Under the pieces are notes generated by a model. It saw nothing but the letters and a program-made list of their open reading frames with translations, was not told where the DNA came from and searched no databases. From Henricia sp. BOLD:AAB3569 (lineage: Eukaryota > Echinodermata > Asteroidea > Spinulosida > Echinasteridae): 64,000 nucleotides of DNA. Location: the NCBI GenBank assembly GCA_037783545.1, contig JBBELK010000490.1, forward strand, positions 248,001-312,000. Direction: 5' to 3'. How positions within the stretch are numbered: position 1 is the stretch's first letter; the number at the start of each line of letters is the position of its first letter. Both the position numbers and the translations under genes were made by a program. Positions 55,755 through 64,000 of this stretch are shown one piece after another.

Positions 55755-56822
55755 TTATGACGGAGGCACTGCATTTCCCAACTCATTAGCATGAGTGGGT
55801 TGCGACTTCTCATTGCCTCGATTGTTTTCATTGACAAATTTGCGCTTGAAACAGTTTTCTATTGAGTGTCCCAACTTTTTGCAAAATGAACACTTTATCG
55901 TGGGCCTACGCGGAGTCGCATTGCCTCTCGGCACAACCTCGGTCAATTGCAGAAGTTTCTCATTGGTCACTTTCTGTTGCTGTAAAAATTCACACTGTTG
56001 CTGCATCATCGTGGCCTGCTGTTCAACAAGTTTGTCCAATGTAGCCGTCAGGGCTTTTTGACTGCCTAAAAGCTCTTTCACCACTGAGTCATCACAAGAG
56101 GCTTTTCTAACGCCTTGCTCTAGTGAATCCACAACACTAAGTGTGGACTCACCGGTGACTTTGTGTGCATGATCCGTGTCCCGGAGCAGCTCAAGGGCAA
56201 GACCCCTCAACTCGAAAAATGTTGACTTGGGATGATCCACGACGAGCCGTCGCAATTCCCTGCGGACAGCAATGTCCTTCACACCACGCACAAATTGCTC
56301 CTTGAGGGCGCCCTCTCGGAGTTGACTCAAGGCAACTTGGTCTTTTTGATTGGCTGCCGCCTCCATACGGTCATAAAGCCGCATTATTGCCCGGCTAAAT
56401 TCAGCCAAGGTTTCACCCTCCTGCTGCTCCCGGCCATAGAACATGCAATTTAAGGCTGGCACTGTTTCGACTGGCCCAAAGCGAGAATGCAGCAACTTTT
56501 TCAATTTGATAAAATCACCCCTATCTTTTTTAGGACAACAGAGAATTTCTTCACGGGCATCACCCGTGAGGTGGTCTAAGGCTACACTGACTTTTTCTTC
56601 TTCGGATAAACTCAGTTGCCTAGCATAGCTTTCTAAGTCTTCAAGCCAATCCTTTAAGGTAGGGTCAGTTGACTTACGAGCAGGGCCAGAGAATTTACTA
56701 AGCCTAACTGTTGGTGCTCTCTGGACCCTTAAATTAGATAAAGCGCCGGCCAATGTTTCTGCTAGTGCCTGATTTGACTTGGCAATTAAATCAGCCACAG
56801 CTTCAGGAGATGCCATGGTCAA
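55755..56822 (-). CDS. gag: Gypsy Gag with CCHC zinc knuckle
   Basis: 355 residues starting MTMASPEAVADLIAK. A capsid-like helical region (about 40-220), reminiscent of the Gag type from which PNMA genes derive, is followed by a glutamine-rich coiled segment (about 255-300) and one CX2CX4HX4C knuckle (CSFCKKLGHSIENC, about 310-325). It would form the particle and bind the RNA. The stop lies directly before pol. Confidence 0.9.
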   Translation of the reverse strand: MTMASPEAVADLIAKSNQALAETLAGALSNLRVQRAPTVRLSKFSGPARKSTDPTLKDWLEDLESYARQLSLSEEEKVSVALDHLTGDAREEILCCPKKDRGDFIKLKKLLHSRFGPVETVPALNCMFYGREQQEGETLAEFSRAIMRLYDRMEAAANQKDQVALSQLREGALKEQFVRGVKDIAVRRELRRLVVDHPKSTFFELRGLALELLRDTDHAHKVTGESTLSVVDSLEQGVRKASCDDSVVKELLGSQKALTATLDKLVEQQATMMQQQCEFLQQQKVTNEKLLQLTEVVPRGNATPRRPTIKCSFCKKLGHSIENCFKRKFVNENNRGNEKSQPTHANELGNAVPPS

Positions 56823-57433
56823 AATTGGTCACACTCAACCACAGGTAAATACCATGGCCCTTTAAATCACAACATTGGGGCTTTAAGAAAAGGTCACGAT
56901 TAAACTAGGCCTATCTCTTTAAATGTTAAATGCTAAGACATACTTAGTACCTCAAGGACTTAATACATAGTACTTAATATATAGGCCTAAGTTAAAAGTT
57001 TATAAAACAATAAATGTCATCTTGAAGTAAAACACCTCAGGCCGAGCAAAAGTAAAGGCCAGAGTAACGACTTGCCAAAAAATGCACAAGTTGAATATAG
57101 CTACGGAAAATCGTAGCTTAAATTGTCAATGGCCAAAGGATATTATATTCCTGTTTGTGCTCATCCTGTCAGCATGGCAGGCGTGTCCAGCAGCCACCGC
57201 AGTCTGAAGGCATTCCGCTGTTTATAGTCCAGTTTATAAAAAGTCACTCGCACTCGTAGCTTTAATGTCTTTTTTTGCAATCTTGCGTATGTTTGTGGAT
57301 ATGCTGGTCCATTTATGCTTGGCACACAAGCTGAAAAATGTCACTGCATCCAGGGATCATTTCCAGTTCCAGGCATGACTTGCGGATCTCAACTGAAGTC
57401 AAGTTGGTGAAGAAAATTGAAGAACACAATACC

Positions 57434-57452
57434 AATCCCATCCTCGTCGCCA
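57434..57452 (-). other. Primer-binding site matching the 3' end of tRNA-Ser(GCT)
   Basis: The plus strand reads AATCCCATCCTCGTCGCCA. This equals, from memory of the conserved metazoan gene, the last 16 bases of tRNA-Ser(GCT) plus CCA. It lies five bases inside the 5' LTR edge (57458). Between it and gag (56822) lies a leader of about 610 bp without a gene. Confidence 0.85.
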
Positions 57453-57457
57453 TTTTC

Positions 57458-58441
57458 TGTAGTGGTAACCTCCCGCGATAATACGGTGTGAGGTGAGGTC
57501 CAGTCACAAAATTAATTGGGACGGCTTGTGTTAATTTCACCACAATGCAGGAATCATTTTATTTCCTCACTGATCCAGCAAATCAATCACAGGAATCAAC
57601 AATCAATTACTCCCGATGACGATTGTAATTATTTATAATCCATTATCACAATCAGATCAGATCCTCTAGATCCCTTTAGATCCTTTAAATCCCTTAGATC
57701 CTTTAAATCCCTGGATGGAGTAGGATAGGAGCACTTATAAGCCTCCGAGCAGAAAGCTTTATCTGAAAGAAAAGCCAAAACAGTAAAACACAAGGTCAGC
57801 AAATGCAATGCAAGAAACACATGTACCGGTAATTGTATATCCACTATGCACAACGCGCATTCAGTGCGTGTGTGTACTGTCTGGCCTGCAAAGTACACGG
57901 GGCAGAGGTCAACAATTTCCCCACGACAGTTGCTAACTTGAGCGTGCATGACAACGGCATGAGCGCGAAAGTTTCAGCGACAAAACGGCCCAACAAACTC
58001 GACTTTATGTGCGTGAAATGTCAAAATTACACTCACCACATGTTCTGTAGTTGTTCTCCCCAAGTTCTAAAGATGAACCATGGTTATGAGCCTGGCAAAT
58101 AATGCAAAATAAAGGGGAAAACTTCCTCTCTTTCTGCAGAGGTTCACTCAAACAGTCGGAGAAAACGGGAAAAGAACTCGCATCCCGCGCTCTCATGTCA
58201 TGTCCAAACTGTTTACAGATGTTCGCATATCATGTCACTTACGGATCACTGCGCGACGGGACAAATGTTTTGCTGAACTGCGTTATAAAACAATGTACGC
58301 CACACGCACTATTTCCACTGCGGAAGGATCTGACCTTATGGTACTGTCTATAGCATGACCTTTTTGCATATATTAGGCAGTCTATAAATAATATTGTTGT
58401 TAAAGGGACAGGGCCATCGTTAAAGGGACCGTACCCTCACA
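57458..58441 (-). repeat. 5' LTR of the Gypsy element
   Basis: Offset by exactly 8390 from the 3' LTR throughout, with no indel. It carries the element's promoter; I cannot place the start site with confidence. Confidence 0.95.
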
Positions 58442-59118
58442 TTGACCTCCATCGGCCTTTTTGTTCGCTAGATATAGCCATTTAAAGAATGCATGTTCAA
58501 CTGAGTGTAATCGACACCTGTTGATGTCATCAAACTTTTGAAGGTACATGTATGTGTATGTTCACTGACTCTCATTGAACATATGCACCAATTTTGGGAC
58601 AATTTGCAAAAACTTCGCCACAGACATCTGTTTAAAATGCGTTTTGGCCATTTTCAGCCAGCCGCTAGAGGGTGCTCTTTCGTGTGACGACTTAACTTTT
58701 GGTATTTTTTTTTAATGCCAAAGGGGTCCTGAGACTAACACCGTTCACCCGATCTTGGTATCTGCTACCAGTTTTAAGAGACAGGGCAGCCTCGTTTTCG
58801 ACCAATAGGAAGCAAGATTCAAGGTCAATGTCTGTGTATGAAATTTAGACCTAAGATTGTCATGACCATTGCCGAAGGAATAAAGTTTGTATCTCAAACT
58901 GTTGAATTGTAAGAGATTTTTGAAAATTTAAGGCATTAAATTTCAAACGCTTGATTTTTGACACCATTAAGATGTAAACACGTTGGTTCAGTACTCCACT
59001 ATTAGGTCATTGTCGTGACAAAGTTTCATGATGATCCGATCTTTGCAAGGGACCCTTTGGCCAGTCAGGAGGACTATGTGCATTGTCTATTGGACTTGGG
59101 GGAGAAGAGGAAGAATAA
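58442..59118 (-). mobile_element. Helentron-like family D, right part
   Basis: Continues the sequence cut at 49067. It contains a CTCF-like GCCGCTAGAGGGTGCTC at about 58671 and the AAATTTAGACCTAAG block, and ends with a GTCTATTGGACTTGGGGGAG leader against the CTAG of the next copy. Confidence 0.6.
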
Positions 59119-60030
59119 CTAGAGGTATGTCTGTTGATAACAGAGCATATGGCTTTCCGCTTTTCTTGTTTTTAATGTTTGTATGCATGTAAAACTGCAT
59201 GCTGTATAATACTACATGTACACTTTGTACAATGTAAATGCATACCGTACATGTACATGTACATGTACATGCACAGTGACAATATTCAAAAAATCATAAT
59301 AAATCAACAAATCATGCATACTAATGTAACTTGTATTACATGTTAATGACGAGGTCCAGGCACCTAGGTTAATGTATACCTGAGGAACTCTTATTTTATT
59401 ACGTCATCGTGACGTCACAATATTTAGCTGATAATATACATTGCACCAAGTCAAAATAAACCTAAAATACAAAATGTGACCTCCATCGGCCTTTTTATTC
59501 TCTAGATATAGCCGTTTAAAGAGTGCATGGTTTTCAACTGAGTGTAATTTGACACCTGGTGACGTCATCAATCTTTCGAAGGTATGGGCATGTTCACTGA
59601 TTCTCAGAGTACACATGCATCCATTTTGGGCCATTTGCTATAACGTCTCCACAGACATCTGTTTAAAATACGTTTTTGCTATTTTCAAATCGTGACTAGA
59701 GGGCGCTGTTTCGTGAGACGACTAAACTTTTTTGTATTTTGGGGTGCCCAAGGGGTCTTGAAACTAACACCTTTGACCCGATCTCGGTATCGCTTACCAG
59801 TTTTAAATGACAAGGCAGCCTCGTTTTTGACCAATAAACAGGAAGATTCAATGTCAATGTCTCTGTATGAAATTTAGACCTTGGATAGTCATGACCAGTG
59901 CCGAAGAAATAAAGTCTGTATCCCAAACGGTTGAATATTCACAGATTTTTGAACATTGAATGCATTCAATTTCTTTGCAAGTGACCATTTGACCAGCGAG
60001 ACGAACTATGTGCTTTGTCTATGTTAAAAT
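59119..60030 (-). mobile_element. Helentron-like family D, second copy
   Basis: The minus-strand CTAG at 59119-59122 is preceded (on that strand) by a TGCTCTGTTATC/AACAGACAT hairpin. The body is collinear with the 48353/58442 copy and retains AAAATGTGACCTCCATCGG at about 59472, the uninterrupted version of the Gypsy target. A degenerate CTCF-like word GACTAGAGGGCGC is at about 59694. Confidence 0.6.
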
Positions 60031-60690
60031 AAATGTAACCAAAGCGAGGCTTGCAGAAAAAAAGGTTTGGTCCACGACCCCCATGCATACTAGGCAGACG
60101 TTTGGGTTGTTTGCGATGTTCGCGAATCATTTCAAAATGGCGCACGCGGCACGAAAGATGAAAGACAATGGTTTCCAGTTTTGGAAAAAAAAAATATATA
60201 TATAACGAACCATTGATGTTTTTTGGCCTTATTGCTGGCTATACACAATCACTTGCATTGTGTCACATCACATTTTCTCAAAAAAATTGTAAGCAGTGGA
60301 GAGCCACATTACAATGTCACTGAGACCGCTGGAAATGTTAAGGCACTGCCATCTTGACAATATATTTGGGCAAACAATGCAGACAAGTTTGGGGTTTTTT
60401 GCACACAATGGAATTAGCTTATTCATGTATTTGTACATCGTAGTTTGAGGAAATTGAGGGATTTGGTATTTGTTTAGCGTCTTAAGAGGAGACTATATCA
60501 CAGGTTAGGGGTTTAATAAGGTTAGGATTTAGGGTTGGTAATTTTTAAGGCATTTAGGGTTTTGAATGCGGTGGGTTTGCAACCAGCTTCGCAGCGGCGT
60601 AGCTAAGGTTCTCTCCATAGGGGGGCGACTGAGGGGGCTGGTGGGAGAGAGGTCGTGTAATAGCAAATAATGTTCGCAAGTCCATGCGAG
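60031..60690. other. No gene seen
   Basis: A/T-rich sequence with short open frames of no recognisable family. At about 60590-60690 the words AGCGGCGTAGCTAAGG and GGGGGGCGACTGAGGGGG look like the start of a dispersed repeat that continues into the G-rich tract. Confidence 0.5.
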
Positions 60691-60694
60691 CACC

Positions 60695-60810
60695 GCCGTC
60701 GCTCGGGGGTGGGGGAGGTGTGGTGGGGTGAGGTGAGGTGGGGGAGGGGTGGTGGGGTGGGGGGGTAGGGGTGAGGGGGGGGGGGGGGGGTGAGGGGTGA
60801 GGGGCTTGTG
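60695..60810 (+). repeat. G-rich tract with G-quadruplex potential
   Basis: Many runs of three to sixteen G separated by T, TG, A or GA, all on the plus strand. The long frames read from the other strand (proline/histidine-rich) result from this composition and are not called genes. Confidence 0.85.
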
Positions 60811-61065
60811 CCCCTTTAACCCCCACCCATATTTCGTTTTCAATTTTGTACATTAACACCATCGTACTTTACACCAGAGAAACAGCACTCTATACAGTTT
60901 TCTTGGGGGGGGTGGGAAATTAAAAATGGAATTAAAATAAATAAAAAATAAAAAATAAACAATGAAAGTTCTATAGAGAAAGCCATGCCACCATATTTTT
61001 ATCCGTTTGCCATATTTACTAGTAGGGGAGGGGGAGACTGGCGGCGACGACATTTCTTGGGGGCG

Positions 61066-61094
61066 CCCACCCACTTTCGTTTTACGAAAGTGGG
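61066..61094. repeat. Short hairpin CCCACTTTCGT/ACGAAAGTGGG
   Basis: An 11-bp stem with a TTT-type loop, about 100 bp upstream of the splice acceptor of the three-exon gene. It could be RNA structure or repeat debris. Confidence 0.6.
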
Positions 61095-61197
61095 CTCCGT
61101 ACTTTTATTTCTCTTAATTCGTATTAAATGGACAGGCCATTCATATCCCTATTACTGCCTAACAACATTTTTTTATTCATTCTTCAAATTTTTCTAG

Positions 61198-62184
61198 GAA
61201 ACCAAAATGGATGAAGACGTCCTCAGCCATCATATACATGGAGCCATTGACAAAGATGTCAAGAAAGATTTGTTATTAGTGTCTGGACAGAGGTAAATGT
61301 TATATTTATGTTATTTGCTAAATCGCCCAAGACAATTTGAGATTAAGTATCTTGCCTAATTTGCAATAAAGCTCAATAATTACAGCATGATTTTCTTCAT
61401 TCTTCCACATTCTTCCAGGATAAAAATGGATGGTAACGTCCTTCGCCAACGTGAACAAGAAGGTGTCGTGAAAAAGCTAGTATTGCTGTCTGTACCGAGG
61501 TAATGATATATTGAGGCGATTCGCTAAATTTGTAATTGATTTAGCTTGCGTCGGGGAGAATGAATGTTAAATTAGGGTTTGTTTTGCCCTTACCCGACGT
61601 ATATTAGCACTGTATGCTCAGTGCTTTCCCGAGACACTTTGAACAACTTCATAGAGTGCTCGGGTGGGATTCGAACCCATGACCTCCTGCAAACAAGGAA
61701 GACGTCAGTTCAGTTAACCACTCGACCACCGAGCTAGCCGGTGTAGAATGGCCGGTTCGAATCATTTCGCAACGGGGATCGCAATTAATCAGTAATTAAT
61801 TATCGAGCGCCAGTGCAAAATGTACTGCTGTTTGACCTTTTGCGTTAAAACTCAAACGATAGTACATTTTTGCGTAACTGGAAAAGTACTATTGTTTGAC
61901 CTTCGACGTCATAGGTAAAAAAATAATATTTTTGTGCACGGTGTCGCAGGGACGTGAAACATTCAACGTTTTTACATGACATTACGATTACAATGGCTGT
62001 GTATACAATGGACAATCAACCGGTGCGATATGAACTTTTAAACGAAGCTGAAATGCTCGATCTGTTGGATGGACCTGACAGTTGCAACACCAAAAAGAAG
62101 ATAAAATACGCTCGTTCCGTATTTGATGAATGTTGTGAGGCAATCGAACATGTCGATGAAAATGTCCAACAAAGCACTGGATGA
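61198..62184 (+). CDS. Three-exon host-type gene with two related mini-exons (last exon DUF3504/Crypton-like)
   Basis: Exons: 61198-61292 (ATG at 61207 in AAAATGG context), 61419-61499 and 61950-62184. Each acceptor follows a TTCTTC-rich tract or CGCAG, and donors are GAG/GTAAAT and GAG/GTAATG. Both introns are phase 2, and the joined frame runs 133 codons to TGA at 62182. Exons 1 and 2 encode related peptides (MDEDVLSHH...VKKDLLLVSGQR and MDGNVLRQR...VKKLVLLSVPR), so one arose by duplication. Exon 3 contains SCNTKKKIKYARSVFDECCE, which resembles the first helices of DUF3504 proteins derived from Crypton tyrosine recombinases (KIAA1958 group). The following sequence in another frame extends that resemblance, so exon 3 may be decayed or continue by splicing. 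Intron 2 holds a SINE. Function not known. Confidence 0.5.
61545..61740 (-). mobile_element. tRNA-derived SINE in intron 2
   Basis: The 77-bp head (61658-61734, minus strand) begins GCTCGGTGGTCGAGTGG, contains a B box GGTTCGAATCC, and closes with ACCCGAGC, so even the acceptor stem is nearly kept. The anticodon arm does not fold well. A body with a CGTCGGG...CCCGACG hairpin runs left to about 61545. Confidence 0.7.
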
Positions 62185-62260
62185 CACTCTGGGGAAATTC
62201 TATGCTGGAGCCCTTGACAAAAATTGCAACCTCTACAGCAAATCTGAAGTGCGACTGTAA
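62156..62260 (+). pseudogene. Continuation of the DUF3504-like segment in another frame
   Basis: Overlapping the end of exon 3 in frame +2, the segment LDDTLGKFYAGALDKN and then NLYSKSEVRL matches the next part of the DUF3504 pattern (Leu-rich helix, FY, then LYSKSS). This suggests one frameshift in an old gene or Crypton copy, or a splice I have not placed. Downstream the resemblance is lost. Confidence 0.4.
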
Positions 62261-63100
62261 AATGTTTTGGGGTATTAATTGCATTCATTTAACAATTGTG
62301 TTCTTGGAATTTGATTTGAAAACTGTAGGAACTTTTGATGGAACTTTAGAGAAACTCTTGATACTGTTTAAGTTGGACCATTTTCGTCTGCAGAATTAGA
62401 ACTGTAAATGTGTTTTAAACTTCCAAGACAGTGCATTACAGTTAAGTATGCTTTTACTGTAAGGAATTATTGTCCTTACCTAAACTTCGACGGGACTTGC
62501 GGCTACTTGACGATACACAGTTCTCTGATGCGTTCATACACTGTAGGTCCTAGCTCACACTCCAAAATAACATGTCAAATTGTTGAAGTTCAACGATGAG
62601 TAACAAACAATCAATTTAATCAATATTTGAAGAATGTCTAAAGAACGTCTTCGAAAACAAATTCTTGAACGGAGGAGCAAACGAATGGAGGTAGAAACGT
62701 AGATTTGTCGTCTTTAAGGAGAAATACTATCAAAACGGCTATATAAGGACGATTATAGGAACGAGTATGGAAGAAGGAAAGAACGGTAGAAAAAAACTGT
62801 TACCAGAGCCCGTAGATCATGTAAAGTGAAGAATGTTTACAAAGACAAATTCTAAGGCTCGCGTACAAACTAACGCAAAACAAACGCAGCGTCGCGTCTT
62901 CGCAGAGCCCTAACATTTGCTTTTCTCTAACTTTTGGCATCGGATCTAAACATGTGCATTTGTGAATAGACTACTCGTCAACTGAGCTTTTAACCAATCC
63001 CTGAACAAGAATCAATGTATGAGCTATATAAAACATATTGACTGCTCTTGAATCGGGGAATGTAAAATAGAACAAAAGCCGGTCGCTGTTCACGTTGATC
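62261..63100. other. Mostly no supported gene
   Basis: A short frame at 62634-62690 (MSKERLRKQILERRSKRME) ends at a donor-like GAG/GTAGAA and could be an exon, but nothing else supports it. The rest is A/T-rich with no recognisable repeat. Confidence 0.3.
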
Positions 63101-63167
63101 AACGATTCGATCATGCTTCCAATTTTCAACACTCTGATCGGTTATCAGTTCTCAACCTATACGACTG

Positions 63168-63680
63168 AACACAAGATCTCTTAAAAACAAAACGGCTGCA
63201 TTTACAGCGGTTTAATATGCCATTGACAGTAAAGCTGATTTGTTTGCTCTGGCAGAGACTTGGTTTACAGACATGGATGTAGCTCATAAGGTTGTTGTTG
63301 TTGTTGTAAATGTTATGGCAACTGAGGCCCTTTATGCCATTAACTATACGGTTTTAGCTTTAACTATACTTTATTATCAACTTGAGATGAGGAAGGAGTT
63401 GCAGTTTTAGAAGTGGGAGGAAATCCCCTGGAGAATCCCCAGGGGAAAACCCACGCGGTCAAGTAGGGACTGCAAACCCAATCTACATACACGCCCCGGA
63501 TTCGAACCTGGGACGTCAGAGGTGAAAGGCGAGGAAAGAACCGCGACGCCAACCCGACCGCCCTCTCATTAGGTTGAAGCCACTCCACCTGGTTTTAGAT
63601 TATTGGATTATTCTGGAAAGAACCGGGTTGGAGGAGGCACTGCTTTATTCTTCCGAGATAACTTTTATGTCAAGAAAATA
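63168..63680 (+). mobile_element. LINE (CR1/L2-like) endonuclease fragment, split by a SINE
   Basis: 63168-63290 reads NTRSLKNKTAAF, then DSKADLFALAETWF, the typical start of an APE-type LINE endonuclease. 63592-63680 continues with GFRLLDYSGKNRVGGGTALF, the next conserved block. One in-frame stop lies in the first piece (TAA at 63213), and the fragment ends at a MITE-like repeat, so it is dead. The 300 bp between the two pieces is a SINE. Confidence 0.7.
63291..63591 (-). mobile_element. tRNA-derived SINE with (AAC)n tail inside the LINE
   Basis: On the minus strand a tRNA-like head has an A-box-like GGTTGGCGTCGCGG and a B box GGTTCGAATCC (63486-63503 region). A core follows with GCGTGGGTTTTCCCC...GGATTTCCTCCCAC, a pattern shared by many animal SINEs, and the tail reads AACAACAACAAC (63291-63306). 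It belongs to a different family from 61545-61740. Confidence 0.7.
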
Positions 63681-63720
63681 GACAGTCAAAGTGTGACGTG
63701 TGTTTCCATGGCAATAAGCC
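63681..63720. mobile_element. Partial 165-bp MITE copy
   Basis: GACAGTCAAAGTGTGACGTG and the following CCATGGCAAT match the left end of the MITE at 2226 with several changes, behind a TA. The right end is not found, so it is truncated or diverged. From here to 64000 I see no gene. Confidence 0.4.
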
Positions 63721-64000
63721 AGTTGGGTGATATATTTGCATAAATCCTAGAGTCCTGCCTCTGCGCTATGGCACTTGCATATGAGAGAGTCAGGTACCAG
63801 ACTACCTGGCAAATTGGGATGCTGCGGGTGGTGCAGTCCGGGACATGTTAGCCGACGCTAGAATCTGTATGGTACCATACATGGCTACCTCGCACATTAC
63901 TCTATGCATTTTAAGTTGGGCCATCCGAAATTACATGTTGAAATGAACATGTTGAAACATGTACTCGCCATGAAATGTCATCACAATAACGAGTTAGAGC

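Larger units (their letters stand above)
49068..58441 (-). mobile_element. Ty3/Gypsy LTR retrotransposon, looks whole and very young
   Basis: A 9374-bp element on the minus strand with 984-bp LTRs at both ends that show no difference I can see. Each LTR has TG...CA ends. A tRNA primer site adjoins the 5' LTR and a purine tract adjoins the 3' LTR. TTGA flanks both sides (49064-49067 and 58442-58445). In element order: leader, gag (56822-55755), pol (55746-51517), a third frame with SGNH-hydrolase motifs (51156-50560), 3' LTR. Protease, reverse transcriptase, RNase H, then integrase is the Ty3/Gypsy order. All three frames are open. LTR identity implies recent insertion. The target is family D sequence; a related uninterrupted site is at about 59451-59487. 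Confidence 0.95.

Noticed and set aside
60529-60862. Two proline/histidine-rich frames on the minus strand
   Set aside because: They are read through the G-rich tract and reflect its composition.
61658-61734. A functional tRNA gene on the minus strand
   Set aside because: A and B boxes and a near-complete acceptor stem are present, but the anticodon arm does not fold and a SINE-like body follows, so I call it a SINE head.

Overview
The window is repeat-dominated eukaryotic DNA, probably from a marine invertebrate and most likely a deuterostome. The evidence is GT-AG introns, tRNA-headed SINEs, a CR1/L2-like LINE, DIRS and Ty3/Gypsy retroelements, PIF/Harbinger and foldback DNA transposons, and TACATGTACATG and AGGCCTAGGCCT tracts of the kind common in such genomes. 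I cannot name the species. Little of the sequence is ordinary host gene; most of it is elements nested inside elements.

Layout. 1-2829: an old, broken DIRS-like retroelement (minus strand) holding two younger insertions. 2830-36796: a chain of non-autonomous rolling-circle elements that look like Helentrons. Two terminus types are visible. Type 1 has a 5' cap AGGTGATCGGG, a subterminal CCCGATCACCT, a hairpin, then CTAG. Type 2 has a 5' cap GGCTTTTTCGC, a subterminal GCGAAAAAGCC, a hairpin, then CTAG. They often abut head to tail, the CTAG of one followed by a short T run and the cap of the next. One copy (7333-16272) is split by about 6.2 kb of low-repeat DNA (9945-16101) that two other copies in the window lack. 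That block could be captured host DNA, and it contains a nearly perfect 728-bp palindrome.

36942-48289: a young tandem triplication of a 3.05-kb unit. The middle unit alone carries a PIF/Harbinger-like transposon (40342-42553), which itself holds a 1-kb foldback element. 48353-60030: a further Helentron-like family, split by a complete-looking and very young Ty3/Gypsy element (49068-58441, minus strand). Its two 984-bp LTRs look identical and its primer site matches the 3' end of tRNA-Ser. Besides gag and pol it carries a third open frame with the motifs of an SGNH/GDSL hydrolase in the position where an envelope gene would sit.

61198-62184: the best host-type gene model, three exons joined in phase, the first two being related mini-exons and the last resembling the start of a DUF3504/Crypton-derived protein. 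63168-63680: a LINE endonuclease fragment interrupted by a tRNA-derived SINE.

The repeat families carry many apparent regulatory words: paired TGACGTCA palindromes, inverted CCGGAAG palindromes, GGTCAAAGTTCA and a CTCF-like core CCGCTAGAGGGCGC. No helicase/Rep protein, transposase or other autonomous gene for the Helentron-like families is visible here. All family names rest on reading sequence by eye, without database searches.
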